Assembly (NCBI GenBank): GCA_026392775.1
Contig: JAPLBK010000134.1
Coordinates: forward strand, 1-11,378
Origin: Actinomycetota bacterium
GTDB lineage: Bacteria; Actinomycetota; Actinomycetes; Nanopelagicales; Nanopelagicaceae
Length of the DNA stretch: 11,378 nt
Direction: 5' to 3'
Below the pieces are notes generated by a model. The model did no database searches. It saw only the letters and a list, made by a program, of their open reading frames with translations, and was not told the origin of the DNA. Position numbers and translations under genes: made by a program. Shown here one piece after another: positions 1-7,043 of this stretch; position 1 is the first letter of the stretch, and every line of letters begins with the position of its first letter.

Positions 1-186
1 GTTTCACATCAACTGCCAATTTGGATTCTAAGAAGTGCAATTGAGAATCGCAGATTGCTACATGACCCACGCCGTCGTGAGTGCTCACTCGCCTCTGTCA
101 CAAGTATTCACTTTGATGATGAAGGATTAATCTCAGGTCTTACATACTCTGAACCAGCACGACACTTATTACCAAAGAAGAATTGA
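1..186 (+). CDS. Histidine phosphatase family protein, C-terminal fragment
   Basis: Frame 1 is open from the window edge to a TGA at 184-186 and gives the last 61 residues of a protein. The fragment opens with VSHQLPIW, which resembles the second catalytic-histidine region of the histidine phosphatase (phosphoglycerate-mutase-like) superfamily. The following HDPRRREC segment and the near-terminal YSEPARHL are typical of the actinobacterial member that sits just upstream of cytochrome c assembly genes (Rv0525 in M. tuberculosis). Its physiological substrate is not known to me. The N-terminal RHG catalytic motif lies outside the window, so activity cannot be judged. The stop overlaps the next start codon by one base (TGATG), so the gene is probably translationally coupled to tlpA and co-transcribed with it. 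Confidence 0.8.
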   Translation, partial: VSHQLPIWILRSAIENRRLLHDPRRRECSLASVTSIHFDDEGLISGLTYSEPARHLLPKKN

Positions 187-731
187 TGAAATCAGGATTT
201 AAAGCCCTAGTCCTTGCGGCTGTTGCGCTGTTGCTCACTTCCTGCGGCGGTGGTGGAAGTTCGAGCTCGCAAGAATCTTTTGTTGCCGGAAATGGATCTG
301 TAACTTTTATTAACCCTGATAAAAGAGTTGAAGCGCCCGCTTTATCCGGAATGACATTATCTGGAACAAATTACAGATATTCAGTTGGCAAGGTCGCTGT
401 AGTAAATGTGTGGGCATCATGGTGTTCACCATGTAGAGCAGAAGCACCGACTCTTGTCGCACTTGCAAATAAATATAGAGATGTCGCTTTTATAGGAATC
501 TTGACCCGTGATAATCCTGCAACGGCTGAGGCTTTTCAAAGACGTTTCTCGCTTCCATACCCAACACTGATAGATGATTCACTATTAATCGGCTTTAAAG
601 GATCACTCCCAGCAAATGCCATTCCTTCAACGGTAGTGATAGATAAGGCTGGCAGAGTTGCCGCACGTATATCTGGCGCAATCACTGTTGCCTCTCTTAC
701 AGATTTAATTGAGCGGGTGAGTGGCGAATGA
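186..731 (+). CDS. resA: TlpA/ResA-like thiol-disulfide oxidoreductase lipoprotein
   Basis: This 181-residue extracytoplasmic thioredoxin-fold protein probably reduces the heme-binding cysteines of apocytochrome c, using electrons delivered by CcdA. Residues 1-19 form a lipoprotein signal peptide with lipobox LTSC, lipidated on Cys20 and followed by a Gly/Ser-rich linker. The redox motif WCSPC lies at residues 79-83 (Cys80, Cys83), and the conserved cis-proline lies in the AIPST segment (Pro147). I chose the ATG at 186 over the TTG at 183 because it is a standard codon that overlaps the upstream TGA, a coupling arrangement. A weak AAAGAAG purine stretch precedes it. The 3' end overlaps ccdA by four bases (ATGA). 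Function as a ResA homologue is inferred from the motif and the operon; a general TlpA reductase is the alternative. Confidence 0.9.
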   Translation: MKSGFKALVLAAVALLLTSCGGGGSSSSQESFVAGNGSVTFINPDKRVEAPALSGMTLSGTNYRYSVGKVAVVNVWASWCSPCRAEAPTLVALANKYRDVAFIGILTRDNPATAEAFQRRFSLPYPTLIDDSLLIGFKGSLPANAIPSTVVIDKAGRVAARISGAITVASLTDLIERVSGE

Positions 732-1453
732 AAGATTTCTTTGTAGAACAAATCATGAGCGGATTTCTTATTACGGCATTGCCAGTAGCTTTTGTTGCAG
801 GTGTGATTTCATTTCTCTCTCCCTGTGTATTGCCACTTGTGCCAGGTTATTTGTCCTTTGCTGCTGGCTTTTCCGTAAGTCGTGGCAGAGTCTTTCTTGG
901 TTCGATTTTGTTTGTTCTTGGTTTTAGCTTTGTCTTTGTTTCATATGGTGCAATATTTGGGGGAATTGGCAATCACTTAGTTGCAAACGAGGATTTAATA
1001 TCCAGAGTCCTAGGTGTACTTACCATATTCCTTGGCTTTGTATTCCTTGGCAAATTCCCATTTGCCCCAACATTTCGTCCCACTATTAAAACAACCGGTG
1101 GATTAGTAGGTGCGCCAATTTTAGGATTTCTCTTCGGTGTGGGCTGGACACCTTGCATTGGTCCTGCATTAGCAGCAGTTCAAACGTTGGCTTTCCAAGA
1201 ATCTAGTGCTGTACGTGGAGCGTTATTGTCATTGGGTTATTGCTTTGGGTTAGGTCTACCATTCATCGCATCAGGTGTTTTCTTAGATCGTTCAGAGAAA
1301 CTGCGTAAGTATCTAGTAAAGCGTGGAGACCTGATTTCAAAAATAGGTGGAGTTTTTCTAATAGCTATTGGTCTACTAGAAGTCACTGGTCTATGGAGCC
1401 AACTAATGAACTCAATACGCTCCCTTATCTCTGATTTTATCCCGGTAGTTTAA
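728..1453 (+). CDS. ccdA: Cytochrome c biogenesis transmembrane protein CcdA
   Basis: This 241-residue polytopic membrane protein passes electrons from cytoplasmic thioredoxin to the outward-facing thioredoxin-like lipoprotein encoded just upstream. The two family cysteine motifs are present: SPCVLPLVPGYLSF with Cys33, and GWTPCIGPALAA with Cys143. The remainder is mostly hydrophobic and compatible with six membrane helices. Length is normal for the CcdA/DsbD-beta family. The ATG at 728 overlaps the tlpA stop (ATGA). An internal ATG at 755 is possible but has no better ribosome site. The stop directly abuts the resB start (TAAATG), so the genes form one operon. Function is confident from the motifs and neighbours. 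Confidence 0.94.
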   Translation: MKDFFVEQIMSGFLITALPVAFVAGVISFLSPCVLPLVPGYLSFAAGFSVSRGRVFLGSILFVLGFSFVFVSYGAIFGGIGNHLVANEDLISRVLGVLTIFLGFVFLGKFPFAPTFRPTIKTTGGLVGAPILGFLFGVGWTPCIGPALAAVQTLAFQESSAVRGALLSLGYCFGLGLPFIASGVFLDRSEKLRKYLVKRGDLISKIGGVFLIAIGLLEVTGLWSQLMNSIRSLISDFIPVV

Positions 1454-2923
1454 ATGAGCCAAGAAATCGAAGTTCCAGAGCTCGGAAGCATTGGCCTGCT
1501 TCGTTATGGTTGGCGTCAATTAACAAGTATGCGCACAGCGCTCATTCTTTTATTATTACTAGGCGTTGCAGCGATACCAGGCTCAATTTATCCGCAGCGC
1601 ACACAAAACCCCATGAAAGTCAGTGAATACTTCAAGAACTCACCAGATCTATCTAAGTGGATGGATCGCTTCTCACTCTTTGATGTTTACGGATCTCCAT
1701 GGTTTAGCGCTATCTATATTCTGCTTTTCATCTCACTTATTGGCTGTGTGCTTCCAAGAACTATCGAGCACTTCTATGCAGCGCGGGCACTGCCCCCTGC
1801 CACTCCAAAGAACCTTGATCGTATGGAGCACCACTCTTCTTGGTCTGTTCAAGGAGATGAGTTAGAGAAAGCGCATGCATGGTTTAAATCAAAACGTTTT
1901 AGAGTTTTAGAAAAAGATGGCTCTATCTCAGCTGAAAAAGGTTTTTTGCGAGAGACTGGGAATCTCTTCTTTCACTTAGCTCTCATTCTTGTTTTGCTTG
2001 GAATCTCATTTAGTTCTTTGTTCGGTATGCGGGGAATGGCAATTCTCAATGTGGGTGAGCGCTTCGTTAACACACCTACAAGTTATGACTCCTTGAATTA
2101 CGGAAAACTATTTAGTGAGGGGGAGCTCTCTAATTTTGTCATCAGAATTGACAAATTTACTGCAAAATATAATGTTGTTACTACCTCACCCGAGGATTAC
2201 ACCCTCAATGTTTCTTTAACTCAGCGCGATTTGACTAAAACAGAGAAGCGCACAATCAAAGTTAACTCACCGTTGAAATTGGGTGATACCAATATTTACT
2301 TGCAAGCAAATGGTTATTCACCAGTTGTGACTGTGAGAGATTCAAAGGGTAATGTTGCGATGCAAGGGCCTGTTCCATTTTTGCCACAAGATTCAAACTT
2401 GCGATCAATCGGTGCTATTAAAGTTCCAGATGCAGATCCACAGATCGGGTTTGTGGGTTCATTTGTTCCAACATATGCCCGTAGTGGTGCAGATGGTGCA
2501 ATTAGTGTTTTTCCAGAAGCGTTAGATCCCCGTCTTCTACTGTCTGCATGGATAGGTGATTTAGGTCTCGATAGTGGTGTCCCACAATCTGTTTACCGCA
2601 TTGATACATCAAAGATGAAGCAGGCGGGTCTTAAATCATTAAAGCCAGGTGAGACATTTACATACCCCCAAGGTTCAATAACTTTCGAGGGATATCAGCA
2701 GTGGGTCAACCTCGAAATTGTCACTGATCCTGGGAAGAACTTTGCCTTGCTCGGCAGTATTGTTGCCATCCTTGGCTTGCTTGCATCACTGTTTACACGA
2801 CGTCGCCGAATCTGGATTCGGGTTGGAAAGTCAGTAGAAGTTGCGGGATTAGCTAAAAATGCAGCACCTGGTTTAGAAGTTGAAATGGACGAGTTTGTAG
2901 CGATGTTAAAGGGAGGAAAATAA
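1454..2923 (+). CDS. resB: Cytochrome c biogenesis protein ResB
   Basis: ResB is one half of the system II heme export and cytochrome c synthetase complex, working with the CcsA/ResC-type protein encoded next. The 489-residue protein has the family layout. Helix 1 is near residues 27-46 and helix 2 near 84-100. Helix 3 is near 170-190 and contains His174. A large extracytoplasmic domain follows at about 191-428. A final helix near 429-448 is followed by a basic TRRRRI stretch and a short cytoplasmic tail. The segment around 229-255 (IRIDKF, then SPEDYTLNVSL) is typical ResB sequence. The start codon follows the ccdA stop with no gap, and the stop abuts ccsB. No frame disruption is visible. 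Confidence 0.93.
   Translation: MSQEIEVPELGSIGLLRYGWRQLTSMRTALILLLLLGVAAIPGSIYPQRTQNPMKVSEYFKNSPDLSKWMDRFSLFDVYGSPWFSAIYILLFISLIGCVLPRTIEHFYAARALPPATPKNLDRMEHHSSWSVQGDELEKAHAWFKSKRFRVLEKDGSISAEKGFLRETGNLFFHLALILVLLGISFSSLFGMRGMAILNVGERFVNTPTSYDSLNYGKLFSEGELSNFVIRIDKFTAKYNVVTTSPEDYTLNVSLTQRDLTKTEKRTIKVNSPLKLGDTNIYLQANGYSPVVTVRDSKGNVAMQGPVPFLPQDSNLRSIGAIKVPDADPQIGFVGSFVPTYARSGADGAISVFPEALDPRLLLSAWIGDLGLDSGVPQSVYRIDTSKMKQAGLKSLKPGETFTYPQGSITFEGYQQWVNLEIVTDPGKNFALLGSIVAILGLLASLFTRRRRIWIRVGKSVEVAGLAKNAAPGLEVEMDEFVAMLKGGK
2911..2916 (+). promoter_or_regulatory. Strong ribosome binding site for ccsB
   Basis: GGGAGG lies seven bases before the ccsB ATG at 2924, inside the last codons of resB. It is the clearest Shine-Dalgarno sequence in this operon, where other starts rely mainly on stop-start overlap, and it confirms the ccsB start. 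Confidence 0.75.
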
Positions 2924-3817
2924 ATGTCACGCACTTGGGCCTATATCTCTAATTACCTTGTGTATTCATCAATGGCTGTTTATACCCTCTCATTTTTTGC
3001 ACACGCAGTTGAAACAGCTTGGGCGGTTCGTGTGACGACTGAAGATTCAAAAAAGAATATTGATTACAAGCGCACAGAAAAAGTTGCTCGTATTGCAACA
3101 GCCATGATGGTTTTGGGATTCCTTTTATTGGCGGCAGGTGTTGTTGCTCGAGGTCTATCTGCCGGTCGAGTTCCTTGGGGCAATATGTATGAGTTTTCAA
3201 TAACTGGTGCGATGGCATTTTCTGGTGCATACCTTGCAGCGCTTCGTAAATATAATCTGCGCTGGTTAGGTTTACTGGTTTCAATCGCAGTTTTACTTAC
3301 ACTCGGAACAGCAGTTGCAGTTCTCTATCGTCCAAGTGCACCACTAGTTCCAGCACTTAAATCAACGTGGTTAGTTATTCACGTCTCTGCTGCAATTATC
3401 TCTGGTGGTGTTTTCTTATTAGCTAATGCTATTGCGGTTGCTTATCTTTATTTAGACGCAATGGAATCTCGTGGGGAAAGAACCGCATGGGCAAAACGTC
3501 TGCCATCACTGGAAGATTTAGATCAACTCTCATATCGCCTGGTTGCATTTGTGTTCCCACTTTGGACATTCGCCGTTATTGCTGGAGCAATTTGGGCAGA
3601 AAGTGCGTGGGGTCGTTATTGGGGCTGGGATCCAAAAGAGACGTGGGCATTTATTACCTGGGTGGCATATGCGGCATATTTACATGCACGTGTAACTGTT
3701 GGCTGGCGTGGACGCAAAGCAGCATGGTTGTGCTTGTTTGCGGGTTCAACATTTCTATTTAACTATGTATATGTAAATATTTGGGGCTCAGGAAAGCACA
3801 CGTACTCTGGTTTATAG
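2924..3817 (+). CDS. ccsB: c-type cytochrome biogenesis protein CcsB (CcsA/ResC family)
   Basis: This is the heme-handling subunit of system II cytochrome c assembly. It presents heme to apocytochrome outside the membrane together with ResB. The 297-residue polytopic protein carries the diagnostic tryptophan-rich WWD motif at residues 229-246 (WGRYWGWDPKETW), which binds heme in this family. Flanking histidines that could act as heme ligands are His153, in a membrane segment, and His292 near the C-terminus; His254 follows the WWD region. The upstream RVPWGNMYEF segment (about 82-91) is also conserved. In Actinobacteria this protein is usually named CcsB although it is homologous to CcsA/ResC. 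It ends the + strand operon and converges on the PLDc_N gene with a three-base gap and no obvious terminator. Confidence 0.94.
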   Translation: MSRTWAYISNYLVYSSMAVYTLSFFAHAVETAWAVRVTTEDSKKNIDYKRTEKVARIATAMMVLGFLLLAAGVVARGLSAGRVPWGNMYEFSITGAMAFSGAYLAALRKYNLRWLGLLVSIAVLLTLGTAVAVLYRPSAPLVPALKSTWLVIHVSAAIISGGVFLLANAIAVAYLYLDAMESRGERTAWAKRLPSLEDLDQLSYRLVAFVFPLWTFAVIAGAIWAESAWGRYWGWDPKETWAFITWVAYAAYLHARVTVGWRGRKAAWLCLFAGSTFLFNYVYVNIWGSGKHTYSGL

Positions 3818-3820
3818 AAG

Positions 3821-4084
3821 TTAAATCTTCCTCAAGAAATCAGGATCATCATCCGGAGGCAAGATGCGACGCTTAGGTCTACGCCCTCCATTATTGCGAT
3901 TTCTTCCAGCAATTAAATAAGCAATAGGGCCAATAGCCAACGCTTGTGGGCCAATAAGAATTATTACTAGTAACCATCCCCATTTTGGCAAGGTTTTAAT
4001 CTCTGAATCTTCTTTGCGAGCACAATCTATTAACGCATAGATAGTGATTCCAAAGACAAGAAAGACAATAACGAATCTGGCCAT
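3821..4084 (-). CDS. Small membrane protein with PLD nuclease N-terminal (PLDc_N) domain
   Basis: This 87-residue protein has two predicted membrane helices (about residues 3-22 and 35-60) and a basic, then acidic, C-terminal tail (GRNRNNGGRRPKRR, then PPDDDPDF). The pattern of IYALIDCAR after helix 1, LPKWGWL before helix 2 and YLIAGR at its end matches the PLDc_N family, a short module also found at the start of cardiolipin-synthase-like proteins. It has no HKD catalytic motif and so no phospholipase activity of its own. Its role is unknown; stand-alone copies are common in Actinobacteria. It lies four bases after the menA stop and is probably the last gene of a menE-menA operon. No clear Shine-Dalgarno sequence precedes it, so translation may be coupled. 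Confidence 0.85.
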   Translation of the reverse strand: MARFVIVFLVFGITIYALIDCARKEDSEIKTLPKWGWLLVIILIGPQALAIGPIAYLIAGRNRNNGGRRPKRRILPPDDDPDFLRKI

Positions 4085-4088
4085 GGGA

Positions 4089-4937
4089 TTATTGTATCGC
4101 TAGAGCCAGAGCAAAGAGAACCCCAAAAAACATTTGTAGTTTGCCAGTTTTACCCAGTAGCGGAATAAGCTCTGCCCCTGATGCGCCTGACATTACTGCA
4201 CGCGATATTGAGATAGTTAATGGAAGAACCGCCAGAGTCAGTAAAGACCAAGGAACTAAAGTTGTGAGAGCACTTAAATGGGCAATAACTAGTACTACAA
4301 TAAAACCCTTACGAGCCTTTCTATCACCTAGTCTTACTGCAAGAGTTCGCTTACCAACTAATTCATCTTGTTCACGATCGCGTAAGTTATTTACAGCCAA
4401 GATAGCGCAAGCAAGTGCACCCATGGGCACAGCACATAAAACACTCAGAGGGGTGACATGACCGGTTTGTGCATAGTAAGTACCAACTGTCGCAGTTAAA
4501 CCAAAGAATATAAAGACTGAAACTTCACCAAGACCGCTATATCCGTATGGATTTTTTCCACCGGTGTAACCCCAAGCTGCAGTAATGGCTGCAACGCCAA
4601 CGGGTAATAACCACGGTGAACTTATTAGAGATAGCCATAATCCGGCAATGGATGCGATGCCAAAAGAGATGAATGCAGCCCGCTTTACTTGTTTAGCTGT
4701 TGCTAAACCACTTGCAACTAAACGCGTTGGCCCAATGCGATTGTCATCGCTGCCCTTTACCCCATCTGAATAATCGTTGGCATAATTAACGCCTGTCTGA
4801 AGCCAAACTCCCACCAGTAGCGCAAGAGCAGCACGAACCCAGTTCCAGTCAGCACCAGCTAATGCTGTCGCAACAACAACCGGTGCAATAGCTGCTGGCA
4901 ATGTGCGGGGGCGTGCACCGATAATCCACTTATTCAT
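4089..4937 (-). CDS. menA: 1,4-dihydroxy-2-naphthoate polyprenyltransferase MenA
   Basis: MenA is a membrane enzyme of the UbiA superfamily that attaches the polyprenyl tail to 1,4-dihydroxy-2-naphthoate, giving demethylmenaquinone. The 282-residue product has both Mg-pyrophosphate binding motifs: NYANDYSDG at residues 51-59 (Asp55, Asp58) and NNLRDREQDE at 183-192 (Asp187, Asp191). The GSDDNRIGPTRLVASG segment and KRTLAVRLG are typical of MenA. The rest is hydrophobic and consistent with eight or nine helices. I chose the ATG at 4937 over an upstream TTG at 4955 because a GGTGGGA Shine-Dalgarno-like sequence sits just before it and the product then starts with the usual WIIGARPRTLPAA. The gene overlaps the menE 3' end by eight bases, implying coupling. 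Confidence 0.95.
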   Translation of the reverse strand: MNKWIIGARPRTLPAAIAPVVVATALAGADWNWVRAALALLVGVWLQTGVNYANDYSDGVKGSDDNRIGPTRLVASGLATAKQVKRAAFISFGIASIAGLWLSLISSPWLLPVGVAAITAAWGYTGGKNPYGYSGLGEVSVFIFFGLTATVGTYYAQTGHVTPLSVLCAVPMGALACAILAVNNLRDREQDELVGKRTLAVRLGDRKARKGFIVVLVIAHLSALTTLVPWSLLTLAVLPLTISISRAVMSGASGAELIPLLGKTGKLQMFFGVLFALALAIQ

Positions 4938-6120
4938 GTCCCACCATTTTCGCAAGGGCTATGCGATCGACTTTGCCGATACCTAGTAAGGGTAGCTGCT
5001 CTAGGTGATGAATACCTTTAGGTTTTGAAGCTGCGCCAAGTGCGGCTTCCAGATATTGATCTATTTCATTCTCACTAATCTGGCCAACTACGGCTAAATG
5101 TAATGCGTGGCCCCATTGAATGTCATTGACTCCAAAAGCAGCGAACTCAATCTCTGGATATCGAATTGAAAGCGTTGCTTCAATAGCAGTGAGAGAAACA
5201 TTTTCACCACCTGAAATAATCACATCATCGGCACGGCCGAGAATGTGAAGTTTTCCATCTTTGATGTCACCAAGATCATTTGTGATAAACCAGCCATCGC
5301 TGAGAATGTAGAGCTCAGGTGCGTTCAGATAAGTCTCTGACATCACTGATCCACGGATTTGAACTAAGGATTTTTCATTCAGTGAATACTCAACACCTTC
5401 AATTGCTTGGCCGTTGTAAATACAACCCCCAGAAGTTTCAGTCATTCCGTAAGTTTCAACAACATTAATCCCAGCATCTATCGCTTGCTGGCTTAGAGCT
5501 GGCGACAGTGCTGCGCCTCCTACTAACACTGCTTGCGCACTTTGTAGATGGCGCAGTAAACGTTCATCACTATTGAGAGCTCTAAATAACTGTGTTGGAA
5601 CTATTGATGTGAAATCTACTTGTGGATATTCACCTTGATACTCGCGTAAATCAATGGGAAGTGTTCCAAGTTCCATCGATCGAATAATCACATTGACTGC
5701 AGCTATATGTGTTAACGGTAAAAAGAAATCTACTTGTGGATATTCACCTTGATACTCGCGTAAATCAATGGGAAGTGTTCCAAGTTCCATCGATCGAATA
5801 ATCACATTGACTGCAGCTATATGTGTTAACGGTAAAAATAGCGACCACTGTTGCCCCGGCTTTGCACCTAAGAATTTATTTGAAGCCCGAGCTGATGCAA
5901 GTAATGCCGAAGCCGTGAAAGCAACCTCTTTGCTCATTCCAGTGGTGCCGCTGGTACCAATAACTAATGCAATATGTGAAGGGGCGCTAGTTGATCGAAC
6001 TTCGCCAAAACCTAAGGCAGGGCCAGTACCAGCCAGGGCCGATGTGATTTCTCCGGCTAAATCAGGGATTGCGCACGCAGGACTAACCCTGTGAATACCT
6101 TGTTGTGACGTCATCTCCAT
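4930..6120 (-). CDS. menE: o-Succinylbenzoate--CoA ligase MenE, with internal 38-residue tandem duplication
   Basis: MenE is an ANL-superfamily ligase that activates o-succinylbenzoate through an acyl-AMP to OSB-CoA in the cytoplasm. Visible motifs are the P-loop TSGTTGMSK (residues 56-64), YGMTE (224-228), GWFITNDLG (277-285), GRADDVIISGGENVS (295-309) and the C-terminal GKVDR with catalytic Lys383. Residues 95-132 (beginning FLPLTHIA) are repeated exactly as 133-170. Removing one copy gives about 358 residues, normal for actinobacterial MenE. The repeat duplicates core-domain sequence, including the PLTHIA active-site segment, so activity of the 396-residue form is doubtful unless the insert loops out or is an assembly artefact. 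The ATG at 6120 has GGGGG five bases upstream; ATG at 6114 is possible. It overlaps menA by eight bases. Confidence 0.92.
   Translation of the reverse strand: MEMTSQQGIHRVSPACAIPDLAGEITSALAGTGPALGFGEVRSTSAPSHIALVIGTSGTTGMSKEVAFTASALLASARASNKFLGAKPGQQWSLFLPLTHIAAVNVIIRSMELGTLPIDLREYQGEYPQVDFFLPLTHIAAVNVIIRSMELGTLPIDLREYQGEYPQVDFTSIVPTQLFRALNSDERLLRHLQSAQAVLVGGAALSPALSQQAIDAGINVVETYGMTETSGGCIYNGQAIEGVEYSLNEKSLVQIRGSVMSETYLNAPELYILSDGWFITNDLGDIKDGKLHILGRADDVIISGGENVSLTAIEATLSIRYPEIEFAAFGVNDIQWGHALHLAVVGQISENEIDQYLEAALGAASKPKGIHHLEQLPLLGIGKVDRIALAKMVGHE
5611..5838. repeat. Perfect 114-bp tandem duplication inside menE
   Basis: Bases 5611-5724 and 5725-5838 are identical by direct reading, with no mismatch. 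The period of 114 is divisible by three, so the menE frame stays open and 38 residues are repeated. Identity stops sharply at both ends: T before copy 1 against A before copy 2, and G after copy 1 against T after copy 2. There is no microhomology at the exact junction, though AAAT occurs near both breakpoints. Complete identity at third codon positions means the event is very recent or is an assembly error. Confidence 0.97.
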
Positions 6121-6156
6121 TGCCCCCGTAGGCTATCGCTTGTAAAGACAATGGAG
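6115..6156. promoter_or_regulatory. Inverted repeat spanning the menE/menB divergent starts
   Basis: CTCCATTG (6115-6122) and CAATGGAG (6149-6156) are perfect 8-bp inverted arms separated by 26 bases. The left arm contains the menE start codon on the minus strand, and the right arm contains most of the menB Shine-Dalgarno. The symmetry fits a dimeric operator or a long-range RNA pairing that masks the menB ribosome site. It may also be a chance result of two purine-rich translation starts facing each other. No known operator is recognised. Confidence 0.35.
6129..6134 (+). promoter_or_regulatory. Candidate -10 element of the menB promoter
   Basis: TAGGCT fits the actinobacterial TAnnnT -10 pattern and lies 27 bases before the menB GTG. 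A GTGACG hexamer (6105-6110), 18 bases upstream and inside the menE 5' end, is a partial -35 match. If real, the leader would be about 20 bases and would include the GGAGG ribosome site. The menE-menB gap is only 41 bases, so divergent promoters must overlap coding sequence. Confidence 0.3.
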
Positions 6157-6157
6157 G
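6153..6157 (+). promoter_or_regulatory. Ribosome binding site for menB
   Basis: GGAGG lies four bases before the GTG at 6162. It supports this GTG as the menB start, since the nearby ATG at 6160 runs at once into a stop. Confidence 0.7.
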
Positions 6158-6161
6158 AAAT

Positions 6162-7040
6162 GTGAGTAAGCCCTTTAAGCGTGATTTTGGTAGCCGTGAG
6201 ATACCTCATTGGATAACTGCGCCCGGCGGTGAAGAGTTCGTTGATATTAAATATCAAATGGGTGATGGCATTGCCAAGATCACCATAAATCGACCTCAGG
6301 TTCGCAATGCATTTCGCCCACAAACCATTATTGAATTAATTGAAGCCTTCCATTTAGCGCGCGATAACGAAGAAGTCGGCGTCATCATCTTTACTGGCGA
6401 AGGCACTGAAGCTTTTTGTTCTGGTGGGGACATAAATGTTCGCGGTGACGATGGATACCTAGGCGATGACAAGTTAGCTAAAAAGGGTATTGGCCGTCTT
6501 AATGTTTTAGATCTGCAGGTACAAATTCGTCGCACACCAAAACCTGTTGTAGCAATGGTTGCAGGTTGGGCAGTTGGTGGGGGACATGTATTACATGTTG
6601 TCTGTGATTTAACTGTTGCTGCAGATAATGCAAAGTTTGGACAAACCGGTCCAATGGTTGGTTCATTTGATGGCGGCTATGGTGCAGGTTTGCTTGCAGC
6701 ACATGTTGGTCAAAAGAAGGCCCGTGAAATTTGGTTTATGACTCGTCAATACAGCGCCCAAGAAGCACTTGATATGGGGCTTGTAAACACCGTTGTGCCT
6801 CTTGCAGAGCTAGAAGCAGAGACAGTCTCTTGGTGTCGAGAAATACTACGTAATTCTCCACTAGCACTCCGCTTACTTAAATCCAGCTTGAATGCTGCAG
6901 ATGATGGTTTAGCAGGAGTTCAGCAGTTAGCTGGGGATGCAACGTTGTTGTTCTACATGACTGAAGAAGGTCAAGAAGGACGCGATGCATATATGGAAAA
7001 ACGAGACCCTGATTTCGGGAAATTTCCAAAGCGCCCCTAA
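6162..7040 (+). CDS. menB: 1,4-dihydroxy-2-naphthoyl-CoA synthase MenB
   Basis: MenB is a crotonase-fold enzyme that closes the second ring of OSB-CoA to give DHNA-CoA. The 292-residue protein has the CoA and oxyanion-hole regions [14 protein letters not shown] (86-99) and [10 protein letters not shown] (133-142). The active-site stretch is [14 protein letters not shown] (161-174), with catalytic Asp170. The C-terminal [14 protein letters not shown] contains Tyr266, equivalent to the conserved tyrosine contributed across subunits. Gly163 in QTGP is the type I signature, in which bicarbonate acts as base; the M. tuberculosis enzyme has Asp there. The GTG start is chosen because GGAGG precedes it and no in-frame ATG lies nearby. 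The gene is divergent from menE and starts a menBCD operon; menC follows after three bases. Confidence 0.96.
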   Translation: MSKPFKRDFGSREIPHWITAPGGEEFVDIKYQMGDGIAKITINRPQVRNAFRPQTIIELIEAFHLARDNEEVGVIIFTGEGTEAFCSGGDINVRGDDGYLGDDKLAKKGIGRLNVLDLQVQIRRTPKPVVAMVAGWAVGGGHVLHVVCDLTVAADNAKFGQTGPMVGSFDGGYGAGLLAAHVGQKKAREIWFMTRQYSAQEALDMGLVNTVVPLAELEAETVSWCREILRNSPLALRLLKSSLNAADDGLAGVQQLAGDATLLFYMTEEGQEGRDAYMEKRDPDFGKFPKRP

Positions 7041-7043
7041 ACG

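Noticed and set aside
3815..3832. GAAG-TTAAAT-CTTC as a bidirectional terminator between ccsB and the PLDc_N gene
   Set aside because: The stem has only four pairs with no GC-rich extension or T-tract; too weak to call.
4938..4955. TTG start for menA at 4955
   Set aside because: It adds six residues before the family-typical N-terminus, and the ATG at 4937 is preceded by GGTGGGA at good spacing.
6111..6323. Minus-strand open frame of 70 codons antisense to the menB start
   Set aside because: It overlaps the menB start and the menE start region and has no recognisable sequence; a shadow frame.
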